This document shows, piece by piece, positions 41,692 through 49,792 of a stretch of DNA of 64,000 bases. This DNA comes from Bacillus pseudomycoides DSM 12442. GTDB lineage: Bacteria; Bacillota; Bacilli; Bacillales; Bacillaceae_G. The notes below the pieces were generated by a model that was not told where the DNA came from, did no database searches, and worked only from the letters and a program-made list of their open reading frames with translations. The stretch covers positions 4,153,145 to 4,217,144 of the forward strand of contig NZ_CM000745.1 in NCBI RefSeq assembly GCF_000161455.1, in the 5' to 3' direction. Made by a program: the position numbers and the translations under genes. Within the stretch, counting starts at the first letter, position 1. Each line of letters starts with the position of its first letter.

Positions 41692-42762
41692 ATGAAACAC
41701 CTCGTATTACTGGGTGGCGGCTACGGTGGAATGAGAATTCTACAACGGCTTCTTCCAAACAATCAACTCCCAGATGATGTCCAAGTGACATTAATCGACA
41801 AAGTACCATACCACTGTTTTAAAACAGAATATTACGCATTAGTAGCGGGTACAATTTCCGAAACACATATTCGCATTCCGTTTCCAGAACACCCGCGTCT
41901 CAACATTCAATATGGCACTGTAACGAATGTTGACCTTGAAAACAAAGCCGTTCATCTCGATGGCGGTGAAGTTGTCGAATATGATGACTTAATTATCGGC
42001 CTTGGCTGCGAAGACAAATATCATAACGTTCCGGGGGCGAAGGAATATACACATAGCCTTCAATCAATTGAACAAACTCGTAAAACGTATGAACAATTAA
42101 ATAGTTTAGAACCAAACGCAACGGTCGCTGTTGTCGGTGCTGGTTTAAGCGGTGTTGAAGTTGCAAGTGAACTTCGTGAAAGCCGTTCTGATTTAAAGAT
42201 CTACTTATTTGATCGAAAAGATCGCATTTTATTCCCGTTCCCAGAAAAATTAAGTAGATACGTAGAAGAGTGGTTCGTAAAGCATAATGTTACAATTATA
42301 CGAAACTCTAACATTACGAAAGTAGAACCAAACGTTGTGTACAACCATGACGAACCACTTCAATGTGATGCAATCGTATGGACAGCTGGTATTCAAGCAA
42401 ACGAAGTTGTTCGAAACCTTCCAGTCGAACAAGATAGTAGTGGTCGGGTTGCATTAACAAAATATCATAATATTCCGAATAACGAACACGTTTATGTTGT
42501 AGGGGATTGTGCTGCCCTTCCGCACGCACCTTCCGCACAGCTTGCTGAAGGCCAAGGTGAACAAATTGTCCAAATATTATTAAAACGTTGGAACAATGAA
42601 CCCCTTCCTGATGAACTACCTGTTATTAAATTAAAAGGTGTTCTCGGTTCTCTCGGTAAGAAACACGGATTCGGATTATTAGCAAATCAACCATTAATGG
42701 GACGAGTTCCTAGACTTCTCAAGTCGGGTATCCTTTGGATGTATAAATATCATAATGGTTAA
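41692..42762 (+). CDS. yutJ: NADH dehydrogenase-like protein YutJ (NDH-2 family)
   Basis: 356 residues, about the length of B. subtilis YutJ. FAD-binding LVLLGGGYGGMRILQRL at the N-terminus, NAD-binding VAVVGAGLSGVEVASELRE near 142 and FAD-closing HVYVVGDCAALPHAPSAQ near 265. It is shorter at the C-terminus than YumB and lacks a clear membrane helix. A second NDH-2-like flavoprotein in this window; its acceptor is not known. Confidence 0.9.
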   Translation: MKHLVLLGGGYGGMRILQRLLPNNQLPDDVQVTLIDKVPYHCFKTEYYALVAGTISETHIRIPFPEHPRLNIQYGTVTNVDLENKAVHLDGGEVVEYDDLIIGLGCEDKYHNVPGAKEYTHSLQSIEQTRKTYEQLNSLEPNATVAVVGAGLSGVEVASELRESRSDLKIYLFDRKDRILFPFPEKLSRYVEEWFVKHNVTIIRNSNITKVEPNVVYNHDEPLQCDAIVWTAGIQANEVVRNLPVEQDSSGRVALTKYHNIPNNEHVYVVGDCAALPHAPSAQLAEGQGEQIVQILLKRWNNEPLPDELPVIKLKGVLGSLGKKHGFGLLANQPLMGRVPRLLKSGILWMYKYHNG

Positions 42763-42793
42763 AAAACAAGAGCTTATCGCTCTTGTTTTTTTC
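42763..42793 (+). terminator. Terminator of yutJ
   Basis: AACAAGAGC / GCTCTTGTT with T7. Confidence 0.85.
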
Positions 42794-42828
42794 TACTTTT
42801 CTCCTTTTTTGATACGATATGAATATGT

Positions 42829-43020
42829 AAGCACAAATTGAAAACCGGAATAAAACCTAATCTTTAGATGGAAGAGAGCATCTAGCCATGCATAGAAACG
42901 GTTCGGGCCTTTTCCTGCCCCATGCCATGTTAAAACAAAGGAAGTAAACGAGTAGAGATCTTTTTTTGTTTCCATAGCCGCGTTTTATATGTTGGAAAAT
43001 CAAGATGGGTTTATATAGAA
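42829..43020 (-). repeat. Interspersed repeat family A, copy 4 (inverted)
   Basis: CACAAATTGAAAACCGG at the left, CATGCATAGAAACGGTTCGGG in the middle, GTTGGAAAATCAAGATGGG at the right. It ends 18 bases before the fetA start codon. Confidence 0.78.
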
Positions 43021-43037
43021 TCAGAAAGGAGAAAATT

Positions 43038-43697
43038 ATGTTTCTATTAAACGACGTAACATATAAAGATATCCTGCACATCCCTTACTTAGAGATTCAC
43101 AAAGAAAAAATCACCTGCATTATCGGTGAGAGTGGGAGCGGAAAAAGCACACTACTTCGCATGCTCAATGATCTACAGTCACCAACAGCTGGCAAAATTG
43201 AATATAATGGTGCACCTATTTCGTCTTATCCGCCTATTCAATTACGCCGCGAAGTCGTTATGCTAGGACAAACACCTCCCATCTTTGACGGAACCGTAAA
43301 AGATAATCTGCTAATGGGACTTCGCTTTTCAGAGAAACCTTTTCCAACTAACGAATCATTACAAGAAGCCCTAGCAATTGTAAGTTTAGAAAAAGATTTA
43401 ACACATATCGCCTCCTCATTATCTGGTGGCGAAAAACAAAGGCTCTCCTTAGCTCGCGTTTTACTTATGGACCCGCCCGTTTATTTATTAGATGAGCCAA
43501 CTTCTGCATTAGATGCTGATACAGAAAGGCGCGTCATGAAACAGTTTACTGCAATTGCGAGACAAAAAAAGAAAACGGTTATCTTCATTACCCATTCACA
43601 GCAGCTCCCAGAAGAAATCGCAGACGATATGATTGAAATCAGTAAAACCAAAGGTGCTATTAGAAGGGAAGTGCACGCACTTGAAGGGCGTTATTGA
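43038..43697 (+). CDS. fetA: ABC transporter ATPase, FetA-like
   Basis: 219 residues from ATG 43038 (AAAGGAG upstream; longer frame starts lie inside the repeat). Walker A GESGSGKST (~28), Q-loop MLGQTPPIF, signature LSGGEKQRLSLARVL (~125) and Walker B VYLLDEPTSALDADTE. The permease gene starts inside its 3' end (17-base overlap), so they are coupled. E. coli FetAB (YbbLM) exports iron and protects against oxidative stress. Confidence 0.88.
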   Translation: MFLLNDVTYKDILHIPYLEIHKEKITCIIGESGSGKSTLLRMLNDLQSPTAGKIEYNGAPISSYPPIQLRREVVMLGQTPPIFDGTVKDNLLMGLRFSEKPFPTNESLQEALAIVSLEKDLTHIASSLSGGEKQRLSLARVLLMDPPVYLLDEPTSALDADTERRVMKQFTAIARQKKKTVIFITHSQQLPEEIADDMIEISKTKGAIRREVHALEGRY

Positions 43698-44469
43698 ACT
43701 ACAAATTTGGCAACTTGCCGCTGCATATATTTTCATTATCATTTTAATCGGACTTGTAAAATTAAAAGGAATACCTCGTGAAAAGCAAATTACGATCGCT
43801 ACATTACGTATGACCATTCAGCTTGTCCTTGTTGCATACGTACTTACATACATATTTGAAAATAGTAATCCATTTTATACAATTGCTATCATTACTTCTA
43901 TTACGACATTTGCTATTTTTAATATCTATAAACGAGTAAATATACCTATGTCAAAAGAGTTAAAACGTGTGGCTGCAATTTCGATGATTGCGGGATCAAT
44001 CGGACCGCTTTTATTATTTATTTTTGTAATTATTGGACACGACCCTTGGTATGCGCCGCAATATATCGTTCCAATCGCTGGAATGCTTATCGGAAATGCG
44101 ATGACTGGTATATCTCTCGGCGCAAATACATTCTTAAACAATATGAAATCACAGCGCGAACACATTGAAGGTGCGCTTATGCTTGGGGCAACTCCGAAAC
44201 AAGCAGCAGCTCCCCTTGTGAGGGATGCTTTCGATTCAGCTATTTTGCCAACAATTAATTCCATGATAGGAATGGGAATCATTAGCCTTCCAGGTATGAT
44301 GACAGGCCAAATTTTATCAGGAGTTTCACCATTTACCGCCATTCAATATCAAATTGCTATTATACTCGGTATTTCCGGAAGTACAGCTTTTTCTGTCATC
44401 ATCTTTTTACAACTTGGTTATAAAACATTCTTTAATAAACGGTGTCAATTGAAAGAGATAGAATCTTAA
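43681..44469 (+). CDS. fetB: ABC transporter permease, FetB-like (UPF0014)
   Basis: 262 residues from TTG 43681 (AGAAGGGAAG 9 bases upstream and inside fetA). About seven membrane helices. The FetB-type pattern is MTIQLVLVAYVLTYIF, the loop GMLIGNAMTGISLGANTFLNNMKSQREHIEGALMLGATPKQA, and MIGMGIISLPGMMTGQILSG. Iron export is inferred from E. coli FetAB. The direction agrees with the neighbouring Fe-S genes. Confidence 0.86.
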   Translation: MKGVIELQIWQLAAAYIFIIILIGLVKLKGIPREKQITIATLRMTIQLVLVAYVLTYIFENSNPFYTIAIITSITTFAIFNIYKRVNIPMSKELKRVAAISMIAGSIGPLLLFIFVIIGHDPWYAPQYIVPIAGMLIGNAMTGISLGANTFLNNMKSQREHIEGALMLGATPKQAAAPLVRDAFDSAILPTINSMIGMGIISLPGMMTGQILSGVSPFTAIQYQIAIILGISGSTAFSVIIFLQLGYKTFFNKRCQLKEIES

Positions 44470-44687
44470 ATGCTAATTGTGTCCCTTAAGGAAACATACT
44501 ATAACCATTGAGACTATACATAAAACATAGAGGCGAATTTCATTTCCCCCATACTTCCAACATCCTTGATTTACTTTAACTTCCATTTAAAATCTCTGAT
44601 TAACACACCTGGTATATCAATCCAATTTATGGATATTATAGTAATAAATCTTTAGATTTGTATCGTTCTATAATGGAGGTATGGGGT

Positions 44688-44846
44688 ATGTATTATGTTA
44701 AATTAATTCAGGGACAATCCTTCTATGCTTTTGATCATCGCTTCTTGCTAGATCAAGAAGAACAAGTTACACAAAGAATTTTTAAATACCTGTGCAAAAA
44801 TGAGTTTTTCGAAGTACGTAAAGACGAGAATACTTCCACAGCATAA
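44688..44846 (+). CDS. Small protein, possible YqbF-type domain
   Basis: 52 residues from ATG 44688 (GGAGG 8 bases upstream). MYYVKLIQGQSFYAFDHRF then LLDQEEQVTQRIFKYLCKNEFFEVRKDE. The pattern of short 'YYVKLIKGKSFYA' proteins seen near phage-derived YqbF, from memory; I am not certain. It is soluble. Single gene with its own terminator. Confidence 0.55.
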   Translation: MYYVKLIQGQSFYAFDHRFLLDQEEQVTQRIFKYLCKNEFFEVRKDENTSTA

Positions 44847-44905
44847 TAATGAGTAGCTTAGTAGTGTGTACGTTAAGCACTAACAAATCCCTTTATCTAC
44901 AAACT

Positions 44906-44941
44906 GAGCAGCCATACTATTTGTAGTATGGCTGCTTTTTT
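44906..44941. terminator. Bidirectional terminator at 44.9 kb
   Basis: AGCAGCCATACTA / TAGTATGGCTGCT, TTTTTT on the plus side. Confidence 0.85.
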
Positions 44942-45740
44942 ATTCTTCCCATTTCCTCCGGCACTCCTCTATCCCACTAAGCACATACTTCTTCGTCATA
45001 TGTGCCCGCTTCCAAATGGAAATCATTCGTTTCGCTCTCTTATTATGACGCATCCGCTCTACCTCTTGTAACAAAGGTATCCATTTTTCACTAGACGCCC
45101 TCATCATATATTGTAATCCCTCATCTTTTGAAACAATTGTTTTATGCTCTAATGTATACAAAATGCGTCCCATCGTTACAACAGCTGATTCTACCCATTC
45201 TTCAATTAAAAATAAATATGGCCGTGATGCTTTTTCACTCCAGTACTGTTCTACATTATATTTCATTGTTTCTACCACATCACTCCATGGCGTTTGAAAC
45301 GGAAGCTTACTTGCTTCCTCCCCAATTACAGTAATCCCTTGATTTTTTAACGTCCACCACGTTACAGCATTCACATCCCAATGTCCTGTGTGAGCTTTTC
45401 CATCTGCACAATAGACATACTGCGGCATTTCCTCATTGTATTTCCCTAAATCAGCAAGTGGAATATACATACCGTCCATTCGTCTTCCTAACATGCTTTT
45501 ACTCATTTTTTTGTGTAACTCAATTATTTGTATGTTCTGGGTTTCACTGACCGACTCTCTCGTTACTGTAACAAAATCAACGTCACTCGTTTCTAAATGA
45601 AATGCTCCTAATGCAATTGAACCATATACATATACTCCAATTAATTGTTCGTTAAAAAAAATATCTTGTAATCCAATCACATATTGCTCCATTAAGACCT
45701 TTACTTCTTCTGGAAGTCTATGTTTCACTACCCCTTTCAC
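44940..45740 (-). CDS. Aminoglycoside-nucleotidyltransferase-like protein (AadA/ANT(9) fold, DUF4111)
   Basis: 266 residues from GTG 45740; the AAGGAGG abuts the ATG at 45746, so the GTG two codons later is better spaced. The nucleotidyltransferase motif GSIALGAFHLETSDVDFVTV carries GS and DxD near residue 40. The C-terminal DUF4111-type helical domain has WVESAVVTMGRILYTLEHKTIVSKDEGL. Such chromosomal proteins in B. cereus resemble spectinomycin adenylyltransferases but may not confer resistance. A short conserved ...WWTLKNQGITVIGEE links the halves. Confidence 0.82.
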   Translation of the reverse strand: MKGVVKHRLPEEVKVLMEQYVIGLQDIFFNEQLIGVYVYGSIALGAFHLETSDVDFVTVTRESVSETQNIQIIELHKKMSKSMLGRRMDGMYIPLADLGKYNEEMPQYVYCADGKAHTGHWDVNAVTWWTLKNQGITVIGEEASKLPFQTPWSDVVETMKYNVEQYWSEKASRPYLFLIEEWVESAVVTMGRILYTLEHKTIVSKDEGLQYMMRASSEKWIPLLQEVERMRHNKRAKRMISIWKRAHMTKKYVLSGIEECRRKWEE

Positions 45741-45796
45741 ACGCATACCTCCTTGATAACATTACCTATAACGGTTATTTTTTTCATATAAACATG

Positions 45797-45834
45797 TAAG
45801 AAAAGCCTTTGCTACCGCAAAGACTTTTTTGTAT
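45797..45834 (-). terminator. Terminator of yuzD
   Basis: AAGTCTTTGC / GCAAAGGCTT on the minus strand; T-run. Confidence 0.75.
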
Positions 45835-46142
45835 TATAAATATTTCTCAATTTCTTCGTATACGTCTTTTAAACGAGGATTTCCTTCTCCAACGATTTCT
45901 CCGTTTACAAGAACAACTGGATAAAATAAATCCTCTTCAATTACGTGCTCTACAAAAGCTTGTTTCTCAGCATCTTCTTGCTCTTCCTGAATATCAATGT
46001 ATTCAAACTTGAATTTATCATCTTGTCCTTCATATTTGCGACCAATTGCCGCTTGTAGCCATTCAAATGTTTCAGCCGAAGACGGCATTCCAACGCAGCT
46101 TGCACAAATTACTTTTGCACCATATACTTGAACATTTACCAT
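45834..46142 (-). CDS. yuzD: YuzD family protein (DUF1462)
   Basis: 102 residues, thioredoxin-like with AKVICASCVGMPSS (CxxC) at the N-terminus and FYPVVLVNGEIVGEGNPRL at the C-terminus. Function unknown, possibly a redox or metal-handling protein. It is divergent from yutI, which is an Fe-S scaffold, and lies in the yut order. Confidence 0.85.
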   Translation of the reverse strand: MVNVQVYGAKVICASCVGMPSSAETFEWLQAAIGRKYEGQDDKFKFEYIDIQEEQEDAEKQAFVEHVIEEDLFYPVVLVNGEIVGEGNPRLKDVYEEIEKYL

Positions 46143-46350
46143 TACTTCTCCCCCACTTCTCTGTTCTAACAGTATGCCTAGATGACTTACCTTATAAGCA
46201 CATCTCTTTACAAGTTTAATTCTTGTCCTCTATACTGAAAAAACACATTGTAAACATGATACAATATTTCGACAATAAAACAAGAACAGAAAAAATAGAT
46301 TTTCCCCTGTATCTTGATTATAATAAAATGGATGAAAGGAGTCGATAAAA

Positions 46351-46587
46351 ATGGAAAACCCAAATATGCAAGAACAAGTACTAGAAGTATTAGATAAATT
46401 ACGTCCGTTCTTACTTCGTGATGGCGGTGACGTTGAATTAGTAGATATTGAAGAAGGTATTGTAAAACTACGCCTTATGGGTGCATGCGGTAGCTGCCCA
46501 AGTTCTACAATCACATTAAAAGCTGGTATCGAACGCGCACTACTTGAAGAAGTACCAGGCGTTATCGAAGTAGAACAAGTATTTTAA
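46351..46587 (+). CDS. yutI: NifU-like Fe-S scaffold protein (YutI)
   Basis: 78 residues of the Nfu domain: VLDKLRPFLLRDGGDVELVDIEEGIVKLRLMGACGSCPSST, with the CxxC that holds the 4Fe-4S cluster. Delivers Fe-S clusters to client proteins. B. subtilis YutI is longer (about 110); here the domain starts directly. GAAAGGAG precedes the ATG. Confidence 0.92.
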   Translation: MENPNMQEQVLEVLDKLRPFLLRDGGDVELVDIEEGIVKLRLMGACGSCPSSTITLKAGIERALLEEVPGVIEVEQVF

Positions 46588-46592
46588 ATTTA

Positions 46593-46738
46593 AAGCGGCA
46601 GCGGCTCACTTAGAATGTGAGGAGGATGGAGCTTCTGACATAGAGGCGTTTTTTGCCTCGGCGAAAGAAGCGAAGCCACCGAACATTCTAGCCGCTGGAG
46701 CTAGATATCTTTTAAGGCGGCAGCGGCTCGCTTAGAAT
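46593..46738 (+). repeat. Stem-loop repeat family C, copy 3
   Basis: AAGCGGCAGCGGCTCACTTAG at the left and ACATTCTAGCCGCTGGAGCT at the right. The stem base pair T-A of copy 2 (AGTGGCT/AGCCACT) is C-G here (AGCGGCT/AGCCGCT), a compensatory change. Confidence 0.78.
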
Positions 46739-46754
46739 TGCTTCCACTGGATAA

Positions 46755-46793
46755 TTTACAAAAAAGAGACCACTATGGTCTCTTTTTTGTAAA
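46755..46793. terminator. Bidirectional terminator yutI/yutH
   Basis: 18-bp perfect arms TTTACAAAAAAGAGACCA / TGGTCTCTTTTTTGTAAA with a 3-base loop. Confidence 0.9.
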
Positions 46794-46799
46794 TTCGTA

Positions 46800-47804
46800 T
46801 TAAGATAACCAATCCAACTTTCGAATTCCGAGCTTATCAACAGGCAAGCGAAGAAATTCATAAAAATGCTTCATAAATTGCTCTGAACGGTTCACATCGT
46901 GTAAAATGTCTTCTAAGCGATCTCGATACATACTTTTTTGTTCTTCATTTCCCGTCAGATAGTACTGTTCTATCGTTTCAAAGTAGCGAAGTGGAAAGAG
47001 AAGACGCGCAAATAGTAGACGCCAGCCAAAAGAAGAAAGTGCATAATTTTTCTCATAATCCGTTACAAACTGAAAAATTGTTTGTTCCCAATCTTTCTTC
47101 TTTTCCATCGATACATATCGAATCCATTCCGCCAAATCTCTACTTGGATGATCATATACCCAATCGATGGGGATTTTTAATTTATTAGTTTGCTGCCATA
47201 ATAAAGGGGTAAAGCGTTCTTGACAGATTGTTGCTGCATCGGCAAGCTGAGGTGTATCATCTATTTCTGTATCAACAACATATTGAATGGCATTTTCAGC
47301 AATGCCTAAATAGTATGGGAAAGACTCAATAAATAGTTGATCAAATACATCTGATGGCTGATTCATAAGTTGTGATTGCCAAAATCGCTCTAATTGATCG
47401 AGCCTTTTTTCCCACAATGACTTCCATTCACCAATGCGACTTAATTGTTCTATTTCTTCTGGAAAAAAAGCGCCTCGTTTATGGAATAAGGAAAGCTCAC
47501 TACCTAACGAAGTAGCATGTCGTTCAAGCAAACGCATACCTTTTAATAAACAGTAATTTTTTTCTTCTATCTCACTTACATAGTAACCGTGCACCGTCGG
47601 AACGAAAGTCGCAACAGTAATATCCCCTTGCTGGTTCATATAATCGCTTAATTTTTTCATTTCAACAAGTACATCTTCCTCCATATTTCCAATCGGAAGA
47701 AGTACATAAATTTTATTGCGAATCCAAAAGCTTTTATAGGGGCCAAGGGGGATTAATTCTTTGACATGCATTTGATAATGCTCATAAATATGCTGAATCA
47801 TCAT
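46800..47804 (-). CDS. yutH: Spore coat-associated protein YutH
   Basis: 334 residues from ATG 47804 (AGGTGG upstream). Belongs to the CotS/YutH group with a degenerate aminoglycoside-phosphotransferase/kinase fold: LIPLGPYKSFWIRNKIYVLLPIGNM at the N-terminus and VYDHPSRDLAEWIRYVSMEKK at the position of the catalytic loop, where the HGD motif is not intact. B. subtilis YutH is a coat-associated, sigma-E/K-type gene product; the sporulation promoter was not located here. Confidence 0.8.
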   Translation of the reverse strand: MMIQHIYEHYQMHVKELIPLGPYKSFWIRNKIYVLLPIGNMEEDVLVEMKKLSDYMNQQGDITVATFVPTVHGYYVSEIEEKNYCLLKGMRLLERHATSLGSELSLFHKRGAFFPEEIEQLSRIGEWKSLWEKRLDQLERFWQSQLMNQPSDVFDQLFIESFPYYLGIAENAIQYVVDTEIDDTPQLADAATICQERFTPLLWQQTNKLKIPIDWVYDHPSRDLAEWIRYVSMEKKKDWEQTIFQFVTDYEKNYALSSFGWRLLFARLLFPLRYFETIEQYYLTGNEEQKSMYRDRLEDILHDVNRSEQFMKHFYEFLRLPVDKLGIRKLDWLS

Positions 47805-47920
47805 AGTCGCCACCTATGGTTTTTCTTTATATATATGAGCTTGTGCTCGCCTTTCATTCCTATGCACATGATAAAGCAGTAAAACGTATACAAATAATAA
47901 AAAGAAAAAAAGGTGATAAC

Positions 47921-48412
47921 ATGAAAGAATCAAATCAACTACAAGAAAGAGCATTACAACTTCTACAAGAACGTGGTGTAACAATCGATGATATTGCGGA
48001 GCTTGTTCATTTTCTTCAAAAGAAATACCATCCAAATTTAGAGATGTCAGAATGTCGTTACAACGTAGAACGTGTATTATCCAAACGCGAAGTACAAAAT
48101 GCACTCATTACAGGAATTGAATTAGATGTCCTTGCCGAAAAAGGAATGTTAAGCGAACCATTACAAGATATCGTAAAACGGGATGAAGGATTGTACGGAA
48201 TTGATGAAGTCATCGCACTTTCTATCGTAAACGTGTATGGCTCTATCGGCTTCACAAACTTTGGATATATCGATAAATTAAAACCAGGTATTTTAGAATA
48301 CTTAAATGATAAATCAACTGGGAAAGTCCATACATTCCTTGATGACATCGTTGGCGGTATTGCCGCTGCCGCTTCTAGTCGTTTGGCACATCGCGCGGAG
48401 CATGGGGAATAA
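47921..48412 (+). CDS. pgpA: Phosphatidylglycerophosphatase A (YutG)
   Basis: 163 residues from ATG 47921 (AAAGGTG upstream; the frame is open 35 codons further without a binding site). The PgpA/YutG helical fold: VTIDDIAELVHFLQKKYHPNL, SVDEVIALSIVNVYGSIGFTNFGYIDK and HTFLDDIVGGIAAAASSRLAHR with conserved Asp and Asn. Removes the phosphate from phosphatidylglycerophosphate. In B. subtilis yutF follows directly; here ~15 kb intervene. Confidence 0.88.
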   Translation: MKESNQLQERALQLLQERGVTIDDIAELVHFLQKKYHPNLEMSECRYNVERVLSKREVQNALITGIELDVLAEKGMLSEPLQDIVKRDEGLYGIDEVIALSIVNVYGSIGFTNFGYIDKLKPGILEYLNDKSTGKVHTFLDDIVGGIAAAASSRLAHRAEHGE

Positions 48413-48468
48413 AGTAAAACAATAGTCAGCATAATTTTACGTAATACTTTCAGTTGAAAATGTTATAG

Positions 48469-48514
48469 AAAACATAACGGACCATGTGAAAAAATCATGG
48501 TCCGTTATGTTTTT
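48469..48514 (+). terminator. Terminator of pgpA
   Basis: AAAACATAACGGACCATG / CATGGTCCGTTATGTTTT, 18-bp stem with T tail. Confidence 0.9.
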
Positions 48515-48568
48515 CTTTCTTTTCAAGATTTTTTCATACACCTATCATTTTTTTATTTACACGAATAA

Positions 48569-48597
48569 ACAGGAATAGCCTAAAAAGTAGCGAATGA
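48569..48597 (+). promoter_or_regulatory. Sigma-H-type promoter upstream of the spoVS paralogue
   Basis: ACAGGAATA, 11-base spacer, AGCGAATGA. This matches RNAGGAWWW-N11-12-RNNGAATWW except one base. It lies 112 bases before the ATG. Confidence 0.62.
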
Positions 48598-48708
48598 ATA
48601 AGCTTAATGGTTCTGTTTGATTGGGATCTGAATATTAGTTAAAGATATGCGAATTACATTCCTTTCAGTAATAAAAAAAATGATTCAATAACAGGAGGAG
48701 CAATTTAT

Positions 48709-48984
48709 ATGGATAATATTTTAAAAGTATCATCAAAATCCAATCCCAATTCAGTTGCAGGTGCCATTGCCGGTGTATTAAGAGAAAAAGGTAGTACAGA
48801 AATTCAAGTAGTTGGAGCTGGTGCTTTAAATCAAGCAGTTAAAGCCGTTGCTATTGCAAGAGGATTCGTAGCTCCTAGCGGCATTGACCTTGTTCTCATT
48901 CCAGCATTTACAGATATCACAATCAATAACGAGAAAAGTACAGCAATCAAATTAATTGTCGGCCCTAGAAAAATTAGATCGTAG
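48709..48984 (+). CDS. spoVS: SpoVS-family protein (stage V sporulation paralogue)
   Basis: 91 residues, slightly longer than B. subtilis SpoVS (86). LKVSSKSNPNSVAGAIAGVLREKG, VVGAGALNQAVKAVAIARGFVAPSGIDLVLIPAFTDI and TAIKLIVGPR are almost the same as SpoVS, an Alba-fold protein that affects septation and spore coat assembly. The normal spoVS lies elsewhere, near ymdB, so this is a second copy. AGGAGGAG precedes the ATG. A sigma-H-like promoter fits sporulation-onset expression. Confidence 0.88.
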   Translation: MDNILKVSSKSNPNSVAGAIAGVLREKGSTEIQVVGAGALNQAVKAVAIARGFVAPSGIDLVLIPAFTDITINNEKSTAIKLIVGPRKIRS

Positions 48985-49094
48985 AAAAAATGATAGCTTA
49001 TCATTCAAACCATCCATACAAAAATTATGAAAGAACATCTCCGCTCAACTGCATTCTTTTATTAGATTCATAAATACCAATTGTTAAATGATAT

Positions 49095-49128
49095 ATGAAA
49101 AGACTGATAACAATCAGTCTTTTCCCTA
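49095..49128. terminator. Bidirectional terminator between spoVS and the GNAT gene
   Basis: GAAAAGACTGAT / ATCAGTCTTTTC. Confidence 0.8.
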
Positions 49129-49141
49129 TTGTATCAATTCT

Positions 49142-49627
49142 TCAGTTTCTCTTCTTCCTACAGGAATATGTCATCAAAATAAACTCTCTTCCTCTATCAT
49201 CAAAAGTTTTTTCTGCTACAAAACCTACCTGTTGATATAGCCTTATTGCCCGTTTATTAAAACCTGCAACACTTAAACGAAGTCTATCCGGTTGGATTTG
49301 CTCTTCCGCCAAATTTATTCCAGCTTGCAAAAAGGCTTTCCCCAGCCCCCGCCCCGTTAGCTCTGGCTTCATTCCAAGCCCAATATCTACAGTATCTTCT
49401 CCCACGTATAACTTCGCATTTCTTCCCCCTGGCACTTGTGCGTTTTCACCAAAACAAAAATAACCTATTAATTCTCCATGTTCATTACAACAGCCATAAT
49501 ATGTACCATCTAATAGTTCTTCTATTGTCTCTTCACTGCCTGAAAAGCTGTATAACGAATATAGTTCCTCATACTGCCATGTATTGATTTCTTTTGCTTC
49601 TGCCTCTGTTAGTTTGTGTATATTCAT
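49142..49627 (-). CDS. GNAT family N-acetyltransferase
   Basis: 161 residues from ATG 49627 (AAAGGAAG upstream; a TTG at 49645 overlaps it). GNAT fold with the acetyl-CoA motif A GLGMKPELTGRGLGKAFLQAG (R/QxxGxG/A) at ~95 and RLSVAGFNKRAIRLYQQVGFVAEKTF near 125, the typical RimI/PadR-region strand. Acceptor unknown. It stands apart from the Ter operon, on the opposite strand. Confidence 0.88.
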   Translation of the reverse strand: MNIHKLTEAEAKEINTWQYEELYSLYSFSGSEETIEELLDGTYYGCCNEHGELIGYFCFGENAQVPGGRNAKLYVGEDTVDIGLGMKPELTGRGLGKAFLQAGINLAEEQIQPDRLRLSVAGFNKRAIRLYQQVGFVAEKTFDDRGREFILMTYSCRKKRN

Positions 49628-49700
49628 TTTTCTTCTTCCTTTCAAAAAAACAATTCCCTAACAAATTTCTACATTTATCTTATTATCTCACTTTGTTTTT

Positions 49701-49759
49701 GAAAAGTTTGTAAAATTTCAAAATACTAAATTGGAAAACTTTTCTTAGCATGTTACGAT
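49701..49759 (+). promoter_or_regulatory. Inverted repeat and promoter ahead of the Ter operon
   Basis: GAAAAGTTT (49701-49709) and AAACTTTTC (49736-49744), 26 bases apart. The right arm overlaps TTGGAA (49731-49736), which is 17 bases from TACGAT (49754-49759), a sigma-A-like promoter. The repeat may regulate the whole Ter operon. Confidence 0.5.
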
Positions 49760-49792
49760 TGGATTAACTATTCTAAAAGAGGTGAAATCAAA

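Noticed and set aside
42992..43019. Promoter TTGGAA-N16-TATAGA inside repeat A for fetA
   Set aside because: The implied start near 43026 would fall in the ribosome binding site (43025-43031), leaving no usable leader.
44940..45740. Acquired aminoglycoside resistance gene
   Set aside because: The nucleotidyltransferase motif is present, but there is no mobile element nearby and similar chromosomal genes in this group are not proven resistance determinants.
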